Of a DNA stretch of 64,000 bases, positions 11,460 to 22,925 are shown piece by piece (the stretch's first letter is position 1; every line of letters begins with the position of its first letter). Under the pieces are notes generated by a model. That model had not been told where the DNA came from, searched no databases, and was given only the letters and a program-made list of their open reading frames with translations. The position numbers and the translations under genes were made by a program. The stretch covers positions 1-64,000 of the forward strand of contig NZ_MBEQ01000003.1 in NCBI RefSeq assembly GCF_001954135.1, given 5' to 3'. The stretch comes from Mycobacterium sp. GA-1841 (lineage in GTDB: Bacteria > Actinomycetota > Actinomycetes > Mycobacteriales > Mycobacteriaceae).

Positions 11460-13589
11460 ATGGGCAGGCACAGCATTCCCGACCCCGAGGATGCAGCCGA
11501 AGAGCCCGACCACGGGCGCATCGGCGACTCCCGGTACTCCGGCGATTACGCGCCCGAGTATCCCGAGTACCGCGCACCTCGGTACGCCGACGGTGACGAC
11601 GACTACGAATCCGATTACCACGATTCGGAGTACGCCGACTACGACGAAGCGGACTACGAAGCGGACTATGCCGAGGACTACGCCGGAGACGATGCCTACG
11701 CATCCGGCTATCACGACGAGTACGCCGACGATTCCGAGACGGATTACGCCGACGACGAGCCGACCACGCAGTTCGGCGCGGTCTCCGACGCCCCACCTCC
11801 GCCCGCTCCGCCGCCGTCCGGCCGGCAGCACGGCGGGGACTGGGACGGCGGCGAATGGACCGGTAGCCATCGCGCAGTGCAGACCGGCAGGCGCGGAGTC
11901 AGCGTCGGCGTGATCGTCGCGCTGGTCACCGTGGTGGCCGTGGTCGGTGCGATGATCCTGTGGAAGTTCTTCGGGGATGTCCTCGCCGACCGCAGTGACG
12001 CCGCGGCAGCCCGGTGCGTCGACGGAGAGCTCGGCGTCGCGGTGATCGCCGACCCCACCATCTCGACGTATGTCGAAAGCCTGGCCAACACCTACAACGA
12101 GTCGGTCAGCCCGGTGGGCGACCGGTGCGTCAAGGTGCGCGTGCAGTCCGCCGAATCCGACCGGGTGGTCAGTGGTTTCGCCAACGCCTGGCCGAGCGAA
12201 CTCGGTGACCGGCCGGCCCTGTGGATTCCGGCCAGCAGTATCGCCGAGGCCCGACTGGAGGCCACTGCCGGCGCCAAGACCGTCAGTGACAGTCGATCCC
12301 TGGTCACCTCCCCGGTGCTGCTCGCGGTCCGACCACAGCTCAAGGATGCGTTGGCACAACAGAGTTGGGCCACCTTGCCGCAGCTGCAGAGCAGCCCGGC
12401 CGCGATGAACGCGCTCAAACTCCCGGGGTGGGGCACCCTCAAACTCGCGCTGCCGACCCGCAGCAACGGCGATGCCTCCTATCTGGCCGCCGAGGCCGTG
12501 GCCGCGGCGACCGCACCGTCGGGCGCGCCGCCGACCTCGGGGATGAGCGGCGTCAACAGCTTGTTCGGCGGGCAACCCAAGCTCGACAACAACGAGCTGG
12601 GAACGGCTCTGGACGCGCTGATCGACGCGTCCGACCCGGCGACCGGGCCGGTACACGCCGTCGCCACCACCGAACAGCAACTGTTCCAGCGGGGCAAGAC
12701 ACTCGACGATGCGAAGTCCTCCTTGGCCGGCTGGATACCGCCGGGCCCCACCGCCACCGCCGACTATCCAGCGGTGCTGCTGGCCGGTGATTGGCTGGAG
12801 AACGAGCAGGTGACCGCGGCCAGCGAATTCGCCCGCTATCTGCGCAAGCCGGAACAGCTCGCCGAGCTGGCCAAGGCCGGGTTCCGGGCCGAGGGGACGA
12901 CACCGCCGTCAAGCGATGTCACCGGCTTCTCCGAGTTGGCGGCGCCGCTGTCGATCGGTGACAACACCATGCGGGTGACGCTGGCCAACGCGACTGCCAC
13001 GCCGTCGGAGAGCCGTGCGGTCACCATCATGCTCGACCAGTCGATGCCCACCGAAGAGGGCGGTAAGTCGCGATTGGCCAACGTGGTGGCCGCGCTCGAC
13101 AGCCGACTCAAAGCCCTGCCGGACACCTCCGCGGTGGGCCTGTGGACCTTCGACGGCACCGAGGGCCGCTCGGAAGTCTCGATGGGGCCGCTGGCCGAGC
13201 CGGTGAGCGGCCAACGCCGTTCCGATGCACTGATTTCCACGCTGGACGAGCAGTCGGCCTCCGGCGGCGGGGCGGTGTCGTTCACCACGCTGCGGATGGT
13301 CTACAACGAAGCCCTGTCCAAATACCGTGAGGGCCAAGCCAACTCCGTCCTCGTGATCACCACCGGACCGCACACCGACCAGAGCCTCGACGGTGCGGGC
13401 CTACAGGACTTCATCCGCGGCGCATTCGATCCGGCGCGCCCGGTCACCGTCAACGTGATCGACTTCGGTGGTGGTTCCGACCGGGCCACGTGGGAAGCCG
13501 TCGCACAGGCCAGCAGCGGCACCTATCAACACGTCTCCAGCTCGGCCTCACCCGACCTCGAGACCACGATCAGCTCTCTGCTGGGCTGA
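11460..13589 (+). CDS. Membrane-anchored VWA-domain protein with a Tyr/Asp-rich N-terminus (Rv1836c ortholog)
   Basis: A 709-residue single-pass protein. Residues about 25-105 are extraordinarily rich in Asp, Glu and Tyr, with a Tyr every three to five residues (DYESDYHDSEYADYDEADY). A transmembrane helix lies near 147-168 (VGVIVALVTVVAVVGAMIL). The outside portion contains a substrate-binding-protein-like region and a C-terminal VWA-like domain beginning near 520 (AVTIMLDQSMPTEEG); the first MIDAS position reads D-Q-S rather than DxSxS. The acidic tail faces the cytoplasm and could bind basic partners or be tyrosine-modified. ATG at 11460 after GGTTAGGA. Confidence 0.75.
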   Translation: MGRHSIPDPEDAAEEPDHGRIGDSRYSGDYAPEYPEYRAPRYADGDDDYESDYHDSEYADYDEADYEADYAEDYAGDDAYASGYHDEYADDSETDYADDEPTTQFGAVSDAPPPPAPPPSGRQHGGDWDGGEWTGSHRAVQTGRRGVSVGVIVALVTVVAVVGAMILWKFFGDVLADRSDAAAARCVDGELGVAVIADPTISTYVESLANTYNESVSPVGDRCVKVRVQSAESDRVVSGFANAWPSELGDRPALWIPASSIAEARLEATAGAKTVSDSRSLVTSPVLLAVRPQLKDALAQQSWATLPQLQSSPAAMNALKLPGWGTLKLALPTRSNGDASYLAAEAVAAATAPSGAPPTSGMSGVNSLFGGQPKLDNNELGTALDALIDASDPATGPVHAVATTEQQLFQRGKTLDDAKSSLAGWIPPGPTATADYPAVLLAGDWLENEQVTAASEFARYLRKPEQLAELAKAGFRAEGTTPPSSDVTGFSELAAPLSIGDNTMRVTLANATATPSESRAVTIMLDQSMPTEEGGKSRLANVVAALDSRLKALPDTSAVGLWTFDGTEGRSEVSMGPLAEPVSGQRRSDALISTLDEQSASGGGAVSFTTLRMVYNEALSKYREGQANSVLVITTGPHTDQSLDGAGLQDFIRGAFDPARPVTVNVIDFGGGSDRATWEAVAQASSGTYQHVSSSASPDLETTISSLLG

Positions 13590-13612
13590 GCCGGTCGACT
13601 GGGCTGAGCCGG
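13581..13612 (+). repeat. Tandem duplication of the VWA gene's 3' end
   Basis: The 14 bases CTGGGCTGAGCCGG that include the stop codon occur at 13581-13594 and again at 13599-13612 (18-base period). A third partial copy, CTGAGCCG preceded by T, lies at about 13620-13627. Only the first is within the gene. Confidence 0.75.
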
Positions 13613-13637
13613 CGCTGGTCTGAGCCGATCGCACCCG

Positions 13638-13688
13638 TTTCTACCGCAGGGTCGTTCGACGCGACTGCGCACGACCCTGCGGTAGAAA
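13638..13688. terminator. Perfect 18-bp inverted repeat, bidirectional terminator between convergent genes
   Basis: TTTCTACCGCAGGGTCGT at 13638-13655 is exactly repeated in reverse complement at 13671-13688, with a 15-base loop. It sits between the converging VWA and gcvP genes and would form a strong hairpin in either transcript, with three U residues following the stem on each strand. Perfect conservation of both arms is more than a terminator needs, so it could also belong to a dispersed repeat family. Confidence 0.75.
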
Positions 13689-13700
13689 ACGACGAATGCG

Positions 13701-13758
13701 CTACGCGAACGCTCCAGCCGTCTGGCGCGCTACGCGAACGCTCCAGCCGTCTGGCGCG

Positions 13759-13772
<14 letters not shown>
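13701..13772 (-). repeat. 29-bp tandem repeat of the gcvP 3' end
   Basis: A 29-base unit starting CTACGCGAACGCTCCAGCCG is present twice exactly (13701-13729, 13730-13758), followed by a third copy of its first 12-13 bases (13759-13771), which is the real end of gcvP including its stop codon. The unit length is not a multiple of three and lies after the stop, so the protein is unaffected. Confidence 0.85.
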
Positions 13773-16590
<2,818 letters not shown>

Positions 16591-16644
16591 GAGACTCCCC
16601 TGAGGCGCAGACGTCCGCAGACGCGCGCAGACGTTGTAGGCGTC

Positions 16645-16846
16645 CCTCCCCCTCTGTCGTCGACCCGGTCCGGGCGCCTGAGAGATTCAGCCCGGCAGCC
16701 GGGCCTTTCCCCATGGGCGGGCACCCAGCGGGCACCACTTTCCAGAGGCATCGGGGCCTGGCGCGGTCCTGGGTGCCTGAGAGGTTGATGGAGAGGTATT
16801 GCTCCTTCGGCGTCCGTGACTGGCTGTCACGAAGCTCTCCCGCACG
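16645..16846 (-). ncRNA. Tandem glycine riboswitch (gcvT element) upstream of gcvP
   Basis: Read on the minus strand, the first aptamer begins with GGGAGAGC, contains the hallmark GCCGAAGGAGCAA and CTCTCAGGCA, and closes with CTCTGGAAAG. A second aptamer follows directly, with CTCTCAGGCGCCCGG and closing GAGGGGGAG. Two aptamers in series is the classical arrangement, in which glycine usually switches expression on. In the second aptamer the GCCGAAGG-type element is replaced by a GC-rich stem (GGCCCGGCTGCCGGGCTGAA), so its pocket may be altered. The element ends about 55 bases before the gcvP start. Confidence 0.9.
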
Positions 16847-16877
16847 AGGGCGATGCGTCGCCGATTCTACCGGGCGG

Positions 16878-17498
16878 CTAGCCGATCTTGCGGTCGCGGC
16901 TCTTGCGACGCGAGGCCAGCTCATCTTCGGGGGCGGCGATGGACTCGCCCCCATCGGCCCGCTCACCCGGGAAGTCGGCGATCGCCCCGGTCAGCTCCCG
17001 CATCGCACCCGACACAGCGATGCCGAACACACCTTGGCCGCCCTGCAACAGGTCGACGACCTCTTCGGCCGACGTGCATTCGTAGACCGTGGTGCCGTCC
17101 GAGAACAGCGTGATGTTGGCCAGGTCCTGCACACCGCGCTGACGCAGATGATCGACCGCGACCCGGATGTTGTGCAACGAGATGCCCGTGTCCAGGAGGC
17201 GTTTGACGATCTTGAGAACCAGGATGTCCTTGAAGGAGTACAACCGCTGGCTGCCCGAGCCGGCCGCACCGCGGATGGACGGGACCACCAGGGAGGTACG
17301 GGCCCAATAGTCCAGCTGCCGGTAGGTGATCCCGGCGATCTGGCAGGCGCTCGGACCGCGGTAGCCGACCAGTTCATCCGGCACCGAGTCGTCGGGGAAC
17401 AACCCACCCTGGACGGCTTCGCCGGTCGGCCTGACAGGCGGCTCCACACCGCTTCCAGTGGTCAGATCCAGCTCTTCCTGCCGTGGCGTGTCACCCAC
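16878..17498 (-). CDS. resR: MerR-family regulator, Rv1830 ortholog (ResR/McdR)
   Basis: A 206-residue regulator with a MerR-type winged helix at about residues 40-115 (YRGPSACQIAGITYRQLDYW, then LYSFKDILVLKIVKRLLDTG) and no effector-binding metal cysteines. The M. tuberculosis ortholog is linked to recovery of growth after antibiotic exposure and to cell-cycle control. GTG start at 17496-17498 has AGAGGA at six bases. It lies upstream of gcvP and its riboswitch on the same strand, and downstream of the DUF151 nuclease gene. The regulatory role is taken from the family, not shown here. Confidence 0.82.
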   Translation of the reverse strand: MGDTPRQEELDLTTGSGVEPPVRPTGEAVQGGLFPDDSVPDELVGYRGPSACQIAGITYRQLDYWARTSLVVPSIRGAAGSGSQRLYSFKDILVLKIVKRLLDTGISLHNIRVAVDHLRQRGVQDLANITLFSDGTTVYECTSAEEVVDLLQGGQGVFGIAVSGAMRELTGAIADFPGERADGGESIAAPEDELASRRKSRDRKIG

Positions 17499-17738
17499 TG
17501 TGAATCCTCTCGCCGATCGAACTCGCCCGCGCTGTACTCATACGTCCTGCACCACAGCAACCTCTGCCACGGCGGTTCGCGGCAAGCTCGAATGTGTCGA
17601 GCATACGCTTCCCGCCGGGCCCGGAATGCCCGCTGCCAAGAAAGTATGGCGGCCGAATTGGCGCCCCATCGACTGCCGCGCCGCGTGTCGACACCGATAT
17701 GCCCAGTTGAGACGTATCCGTGACCTCGCGGGCGACGA

Positions 17739-18233
17739 TCATGTCGCCTTGAAGTCGTCCGGGGAGACGCTGTCCAGGAATTCCTTGAACTTCTCCACCT
17801 CGTCCTCGCGAACGGTGCCGGTGGCTTCTTCGTCGTTCTCGTCGGGAATCAGCAACCCGGCCTCGGCCAGCACCGCTTCCTCGACGTAGATCGGCACGCC
17901 GACGCGCAGGGCGATCGCCACCGAATCCGATGGGCGCGCCGATACCTTGACGTCCCGGTCGAAGATCAGGTCGGCGTAGAAGGTGCCTTCCTGCAGGTCG
18001 ACGATCCGTACCTCTTTGAGCGAATGTCCCAGGGCGGCAATGACATCTCGGATCAGGTCATGGGTCAGCGGCCGGGCGGGCTCGACACCTTGCTGCTCCA
18101 GCGCGATCGCCGCGGCTTCGGACTGCCCGATCCAGATCGGCAGGTAACGGTCACCGTTGGATTCCCGTAGGAGCAACACGGGCTGGTTCTGCGGCTGCTC
18201 CACCCGAATGCCGACCACACGAACCTCAGCCAT
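17739..18233 (-). CDS. DUF151 bifunctional nuclease family protein (Rv1829 ortholog)
   Basis: A 164-residue protein that opens with the compact DUF151 fold: VRVVGIRVEQPQNQPVLLL, then YLPIWIGQSEAAAIALEQQG and SARPSDSVAIALRVGVPIYV. Members have been reported to have DNase and RNase activity. The C-terminal 30 residues are acidic (DENDEEATGTVREDEVEKF). It sits between two MerR regulators in an order conserved across mycobacteria (Rv1828-Rv1829-Rv1830), which suggests a shared regulatory unit. Confidence 0.85.
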   Translation of the reverse strand: MAEVRVVGIRVEQPQNQPVLLLRESNGDRYLPIWIGQSEAAAIALEQQGVEPARPLTHDLIRDVIAALGHSLKEVRIVDLQEGTFYADLIFDRDVKVSARPSDSVAIALRVGVPIYVEEAVLAEAGLLIPDENDEEATGTVREDEVEKFKEFLDSVSPDDFKAT

Positions 18234-18353
18234 CTGTGCCTGCCCTCCGCACCGCCGTGCCGTTTCGTCGATTTTTCGTCCGTCGTGCCATTCGCCTGCG
18301 CCTCCGCCAAGGACCCGACGTTGACGAATTAGCCGTCGAAATGAGTCTAGTCC

Positions 18354-19100
18354 TCAGCGATCCAGAACGTCGCGTACGGCGGACTTGATCAGGGACGTGT
18401 GGAGAGTGATCGCCAGGGCGGCCACTTCACGGGCCAGGTCGTCGGCCCGGTCCCGGGCGCCGGCCTTGCCGGCCTTGCCCACCGGACCGGCGATCTGGGC
18501 GATCAGGTCGGACTGGCGGTCGGCGGCCGAGCGAAATGCCCGCAGATGCCGTGGCTCGACCCCGTAGTCGCCGAGGGCGCGCGCACATTGGGCGATGACC
18601 ACGGAGTGCTCGTCGAAAAGCCCGGCCGGCCCGGCGGTGATGATGCCGTTTCGCAGCAGCGCCGAAAGGGTGTCCTCGTCGACACCGGACCGGGCCAACA
18701 AATCTTCCCGGGACAGCCGCACCTGGGTGGGCGCCACCGCGGCAACGCCGGCCCCGTCGCCACCGTTGTCCTCGCCTTCGGACACCGGCACCAGACGCGG
18801 AACCCCGTAGGCCGAACCGGTCTGCGGGATCTCCCCGTCGGGTTGGGCGTCCAGCTGCGCCTTGATCACCTTCAACGGCAGGTACTGGTCACGCTGGGCG
18901 GTCAGGATGAACCGCAGCCGCGCACAGTCGTACGCGGTGAACCGCCGGTACCCCGACGCCGTGCGCTGCGGCGTGACCAGCCCCTCGGCCTCCAGGAACC
19001 GAATCTTGGAGATCGTGACATCGGGAAAGTCACCCCGCAGCAGGTCGAGCACGGCGCCGATCGACATCCCGGCCAGCGCAGGTCTGTCGGGGGCAGTCAT
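18354..19100 (-). CDS. MerR-family regulator (Rv1828 ortholog)
   Basis: A 248-residue protein with an N-terminal MerR DNA-binding domain ([20 protein letters not shown], then [20 protein letters not shown] at about residues 30-55) and a long C-terminal alpha-helical region unlike metal-sensing MerR proteins. The ATG at 19098-19100 lies only three bases after the garA stop, so it is translated with garA. In M. tuberculosis the garA-Rv1828 order is the same. Confidence 0.88.
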   Translation of the reverse strand: MTAPDRPALAGMSIGAVLDLLRGDFPDVTISKIRFLEAEGLVTPQRTASGYRRFTAYDCARLRFILTAQRDQYLPLKVIKAQLDAQPDGEIPQTGSAYGVPRLVPVSEGEDNGGDGAGVAAVAPTQVRLSREDLLARSGVDEDTLSALLRNGIITAGPAGLFDEHSVVIAQCARALGDYGVEPRHLRAFRSAADRQSDLIAQIAGPVGKAGKAGARDRADDLAREVAALAITLHTSLIKSAVRDVLDR

Positions 19101-19103
19101 CGG

Positions 19104-19586
19104 CTAGCTGGCGGAGCCGCTGTCGTCGTCAGACCGGGGGCCGGTGAGGAACACCAGGCGGAACTTCCCGATCTGGACCTCGTCGCCATTGGCCAGCACG
19201 GCCGAATCGACCGGTTCGCGGTTGACGTAGGTGCCGTTGAGGCTGCCGACATCGACAACCTGGAACTCGCCGCTCTCCAGCCGGAACTCGGCATGCCTGC
19301 GGCTCACCGTGACGTCATCGAGGAAGATGTCGCTGTCCGGGTGACGTCCTGCCGAGGTGGTCGGCTGATCGAGCAGGAACCGGGACCCGGCGTTGGGTCC
19401 GCGCTTGACGACGAGCAATGCCGAACCCGCGGGCAGGCCCTCCACGCCGGAAACGGCGCCTTCGGTACCGGCCGTTGCGGGCGCATCCAGTTCGTTCAGG
19501 AAGTCGGCGCGGAAAACCGATGTGGTTTCCACCGTCACGTCTTCCGACGACTGGTCGGCCCCCAAATTGCTGTCTTTGTCCGTCAC
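19104..19586 (-). CDS. garA: GarA, FHA-domain regulator of glutamate and TCA metabolism
   Basis: A 160-residue forkhead-associated protein. Unphosphorylated GarA binds and inhibits alpha-ketoglutarate dehydrogenase (KGD) and NAD-glutamate dehydrogenase and activates glutamate synthase; phosphorylation by PknG or PknB releases them. The phospho-motif ETTSVFRADF places the two target threonines at T21 and T22, exactly as in M. tuberculosis. The FHA fold follows: TSAGRHPDSDIFLDDVTVSR, RRHAEF, then VGSLNGTYVNREP. It is the first gene of a short operon with the MerR regulator; about 190 bases with no other gene lie upstream. Confidence 0.96.
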   Translation of the reverse strand: MTDKDSNLGADQSSEDVTVETTSVFRADFLNELDAPATAGTEGAVSGVEGLPAGSALLVVKRGPNAGSRFLLDQPTTSAGRHPDSDIFLDDVTVSRRHAEFRLESGEFQVVDVGSLNGTYVNREPVDSAVLANGDEVQIGKFRLVFLTGPRSDDDSGSAS

Positions 19587-19776
19587 CCGCTGCTCCTCAC
19601 TGGCTGCTGTGGCGTTGCCCGGCGTGGCCCCAGCCCATCGTCGGTCTCACCGTCGACCGTACCGCGCATCAGGCACCATTGTGTCCACCAACGCCGGATC
19701 CGATGGGGAAGATCTCTGCGCGCCGGGCACGGTCGAACCGGTCTCGGCGACCGGCCCTCGAAACCCTAACAATCCC

Positions 19777-20172
19777 TCACTCGGTTACCGCGGCGCGGTA
19801 GCCGTCGGCGTCGAGCAAACCGGACAGCGCCTCCTCGAGAGTGCCCTCCTCGAGCCGCAGATCGACCAGCCAGCCTTCGCCGTAGGGGTCGGAATTGACC
19901 AACTGCGGGCTGTCTTCCAGATCACCGTTGACGGCAACGACTTTCGCGGCGACGGGGGCATACAGGTCCGACACCGATTTGGTGGATTCGACCTCGCCGA
20001 ACGCATCGCCGGAGTTCAGTTGGGCGCCGACGTCGGGCAGTTGGACGAACACCACGTCACCGAGCGCGGACTGGGCGTAATCGGTGATGCCGACGCGGAC
20101 CGTGTCGTCACCGGTACGCAATACCCACTCGTGCTCCGAGGTGTAGTACAGGTCGGCTGGGATCTCGCTCAC
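19777..20172 (-). CDS. gcvH: Glycine cleavage system H protein
   Basis: The lipoyl carrier that shuttles the aminomethyl group from GcvP to GcvT. The 131-residue chain has the lipoyl-attachment sequence [15 protein letters not shown], with the lysine to be lipoylated. I chose the GTG at 20170-20172, which has AAAGGAG at ideal spacing and gives [16 protein letters not shown], matching known GcvH starts; the frame is open to an ATG at 20193, which lacks a comparable site. It is separated from gcvP by the garA/MerR cluster, as in M. tuberculosis (Rv1826). Confidence 0.96.
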   Translation of the reverse strand: MSEIPADLYYTSEHEWVLRTGDDTVRVGITDYAQSALGDVVFVQLPDVGAQLNSGDAFGEVESTKSVSDLYAPVAAKVVAVNGDLEDSPQLVNSDPYGEGWLVDLRLEEGTLEEALSGLLDADGYRAAVTE

Positions 20173-20206
20173 GGCGCTCCTTTTGTCGGGCATTTGATTG
20201 CTGTGC

Positions 20207-21049
20207 TCATTTGACGGGCTGAGCGTATTGGCGAGGTTTCGGTTGCCGCAAGGCGGTGACGTCGACTCGCTCGGCCTGTTGTACCACCATCGTGCCGCCG
20301 ACCCGCTTGACGCTGTCCATTGCCCCGCCGGGAATGTTCATCGCCGCGGCCAACGTCGGTGGATCCCCTATGGCCAGAACCGAATACGGCGGGCCCACGG
20401 TGACGTCGTCGACCGCCAGCGCGCCGGGGGCGCCGACGATCCAGGTGTCGAGTCCGACCCGGACCGCCGATTGCTGATCCCCACCGCGGATCTCGATGGC
20501 CTCGGCTCCGGCCGCGCGCAATTCGTTGATCACGTCGAGCATGGTCTCGGCCGGAACCCCGGGCGCGTTGTCCTCTATGGTGAGCGTCACTCCGGGCCCG
20601 GTGGCGGCCACCGTGCCGATCTGGATGGACAGTGCCTCCAGCCGGGCTTGGGCGTTCTCGATAGCCGCCTGGTCGCTGCTGCCCGAAGCCTGTAGCTGCT
20701 GCAGGGTCCGCTGCAGGTCGGCCACCTCGGTGTTGAGCGAGGCCTCACGTTGCTGCAGAGAATCGAGCAGGATGAGCAGATCTGCCGGCCGTGCGGTCTC
20801 CAGCGAATCCCCGGACTCGTTCTGGCGTACCTGCGTGACGATTGCCATGCCCAGCAGAAGACACAGCAGCACCCCGAGAGCGCCGAACACCAACTGCGAG
20901 CGGCCGCCCCGCACGATCCGCAGATTGCGGAACCGGCGTGGCGAGACATCCGCGGGCATCTCGTGACGACCGTGGTGTTCCTCGGCCGCATGCTCGGGCT
21001 GGTGCTCGGGAGCGTTGTCGGTCTCGTCGGGGTCGGGGGTGTCGCTCAT
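20207..21049 (-). CDS. DUF881 membrane protein (Rv1825 ortholog)
   Basis: A 280-residue protein starting at the ATG at 21047-21049 ([12 protein letters not shown]). It has an acidic, His-rich cytoplasmic tail, one membrane helix near residues 51-73 ([19 protein letters not shown]), a coiled-coil stretch at about 90-130 ([20 protein letters not shown]) and the extracytoplasmic DUF881 domain ([31 protein letters not shown]). With the neighbouring small basic protein and second DUF881 gene it forms a conserved actinobacterial envelope trio of unproven function. The start lies one base after the upstream stop. Confidence 0.83.
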   Translation of the reverse strand: MSDTPDPDETDNAPEHQPEHAAEEHHGRHEMPADVSPRRFRNLRIVRGGRSQLVFGALGVLLCLLLGMAIVTQVRQNESGDSLETARPADLLILLDSLQQREASLNTEVADLQRTLQQLQASGSSDQAAIENAQARLEALSIQIGTVAATGPGVTLTIEDNAPGVPAETMLDVINELRAAGAEAIEIRGGDQQSAVRVGLDTWIVGAPGALAVDDVTVGPPYSVLAIGDPPTLAAAMNIPGGAMDSVKRVGGTMVVQQAERVDVTALRQPKPRQYAQPVK

Positions 21050-21050
21050 G

Positions 21051-21383
21051 TCAGGCGCCGAACAACCGTCGCCGCAGCGCGGCGGCATTGCCGAAGATCC
21101 GGATGCCGAGGACCACGATGATCGCCGTGGACAACTGGGTGCCGACGCCCAGCTGATCACCGACGTACACGATCAGCGCCGCCACCAGCACGTTGAACAC
21201 GAACGACACCACGAACACCTTGGCATCGAAAATCCGCTCCAGATAGGCCCGCAGGCCACCGAACACCGCGTCCAACGCGGCCACCACGGCGATCGGCAGG
21301 TACGGCTCGACGAACTCGGGAACGTTGGGGTGGAACACCAATCCCAGCACGATCCCGATGACGAGCGCGACGATCCCGATCAT
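21051..21383 (-). CDS. Small basic membrane protein, Sbp family (Rv1824 ortholog)
   Basis: A 110-residue protein with three hydrophobic helices at about residues 1-17, 28-45 and 57-76 and a further one near 85-98, ending RRRLFGA. It matches the small basic protein (DUF1290) family found between DUF881 genes in Gram-positive bacteria, often near division genes. The FGGLRAYLERIFDAKVFVVS stretch is the family's conserved centre. Its role is unknown. Confidence 0.83.
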   Translation of the reverse strand: MIGIVALVIGIVLGLVFHPNVPEFVEPYLPIAVVAALDAVFGGLRAYLERIFDAKVFVVSFVFNVLVAALIVYVGDQLGVGTQLSTAIIVVLGIRIFGNAAALRRRLFGA

Positions 21384-21411
21384 CTAACGGCCAATCCTGT
21401 CCACGTCAGGT

Positions 21412-22311
21412 CTATCCAATCCGTTTGGCGAAGTTGACATCTCGTACCGATACCGCGGGAACGGTCAAACCGTCGCCCGCACTCACGTTGACCCCGGCTC
21501 CATAGGAGAGCTCCAACAGCCGCAGCCGCTGCAGGCCCGGTGAGCGTTCGAAAGCATCGGCCATTCCCTTCGGTGGTCCGATGGCCACAATGGCATATGG
21601 GCTCGTGATCGGCTGGTTGTCGACCAGAATCCCGCCACCGGCCTGCCGGATCGTGACACCAGCGCCGACCCGCACACCGCCCACCGAAACCGCCTCTGCG
21701 CCACTGGCCCACAGCGAATTGACCACCAGTTGCAGGTCGCGGTCGAGGATGACCTGCTGGCCGCCGGCAACCCGCTGTTTCGACACGTCGCTGAGATCCT
21801 TGGACACGCCCGGATCGGTGATCGTGACGGTCAGCCCGGGCCCGATCATGCCGACGGCCGCCGCCTCGATGTTCGCGGTGTCCAGGTCGCCGAGCAACTG
21901 CTGGCCGTTCTCGTCCATACCGAGTCGGGTCCGTCGTTCGGAGTCCACCTGATCGACGAGTGCGTCGCGGGCGGCAGCGGCCTTGTCGGCACTGAGCGCC
22001 GCCGCGCGCACCCGTGCGGCCATGGTGTGTTGCGCTTCGCGGGCGGCCGGGGCCGCGGTCTGCGCCTGCCCGGCGGCAACCGCGAACACCGTGGCGATGG
22101 CGGCTGCGCCCACCACCAGCCAACCGAGATCGGTCCACCGGCGACGGGGCCGGTCCTCGGCCTCGCGGGCCGCGGCGGCCGCGGCGTAGCCGGGATCGAG
22201 GTGCTCGGACAGCAGCGACCGCAGCAGGGAGGGCAGCGGAATCCGCTTGGGCGCGTGGGCTTCGTGGTGGTTGAGCCCGGCCCCGGATTCGTAGCCGCCC
22301 AGGGTGCTCAT
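21412..22311 (-). CDS. DUF881 membrane protein (Rv1823 ortholog)
   Basis: A 299-residue relative of the protein encoded at 20.2 kb: a basic cytoplasmic segment, one membrane helix near residues 63-82 (LGWLVVGAAAIATVFAVAAG), a helical linker and the DUF881 domain (GPGLTVTITDPGVS; NSLWASGAEAVSVGGVRV). I start it at the ATG at 22309-22311, which overlaps the pgsA2 stop in an ATGA arrangement; the frame continues upstream only through sequence antisense-like to pgsA2. Confidence 0.83.
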   Translation of the reverse strand: MSTLGGYESGAGLNHHEAHAPKRIPLPSLLRSLLSEHLDPGYAAAAAAREAEDRPRRRWTDLGWLVVGAAAIATVFAVAAGQAQTAAPAAREAQHTMAARVRAAALSADKAAAARDALVDQVDSERRTRLGMDENGQQLLGDLDTANIEAAAVGMIGPGLTVTITDPGVSKDLSDVSKQRVAGGQQVILDRDLQLVVNSLWASGAEAVSVGGVRVGAGVTIRQAGGGILVDNQPITSPYAIVAIGPPKGMADAFERSPGLQRLRLLELSYGAGVNVSAGDGLTVPAVSVRDVNFAKRIG

Positions 22312-22916
22312 GACCGGACCGGGGGAAGTCGTCGCACCACCATCGTCACCTGGATCAGATAGAGCACGGCCGACCACAGATACAACGCCAGCCCCCACAG
22401 CAGGAAGGCCCATCCGCAGGCCAGCACCACCCGACTCCACAGTGCTGGATCTTGGGCGTCCGCGGTCCCGAGCAGGACCAGCGGGAAACCGGACATCAGC
22501 GCGAACGTGGCGGCCTTGCCGAGGTAGGTCACCGGCAGCGCGGTCAACCCCCGGCTGCGCAGCACCGGCAACGTCGCGGCCAGCACTGCGTCACGACCGA
22601 GCAAGGTGAGCACCAGCCACCACGGCACCGTGCCGTGCGCGGCCAGTGCCAGCGGGACGGTGACCATGTAGATGCGGTCGACGAGCGGATCGAGCAGTTC
22701 ACCCAGCCGCGACGACTGGTTGGCCACCAGCCGGGCGATCTTGCCGTCGGCCCAGTCGGAGAAGCCGCTGAACATCAGGATGGCCACTGCCCACGCGTTG
22801 GCGTGCGCGCCGAACAACAGCCACAGGAACACCGGCACCAGCGCCAGGCGCAGCACACTGAGCACATTGGGCACCGTCAGCACGCGGTCGCGCGCGGCAA
22901 TCGGCGCGTGTTCCAT
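22308..22916 (-). CDS. pgsA2: CDP-alcohol phosphatidyltransferase (PgsA2)
   Basis: A 202-residue polytopic enzyme that transfers a phosphatidyl group from CDP-diacylglycerol to an alcohol. The CDP-alcohol motif DG-x2-AR-x8-G-x3-D-x3-D is seen as DGKIAR followed by GELLDPLVD. Hydrophobic helices cover most of the rest. M. tuberculosis Rv1822 holds the same position. The substrate (glycerol-phosphate, or another head group) cannot be read from sequence. It overlaps the DUF881 gene by four bases. Confidence 0.87.
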   Translation of the reverse strand: MEHAPIAARDRVLTVPNVLSVLRLALVPVFLWLLFGAHANAWAVAILMFSGFSDWADGKIARLVANQSSRLGELLDPLVDRIYMVTVPLALAAHGTVPWWLVLTLLGRDAVLAATLPVLRSRGLTALPVTYLGKAATFALMSGFPLVLLGTADAQDPALWSRVVLACGWAFLLWGLALYLWSAVLYLIQVTMVVRRLPPVRS

Positions 22917-22925
22917 GCCTAAAAC

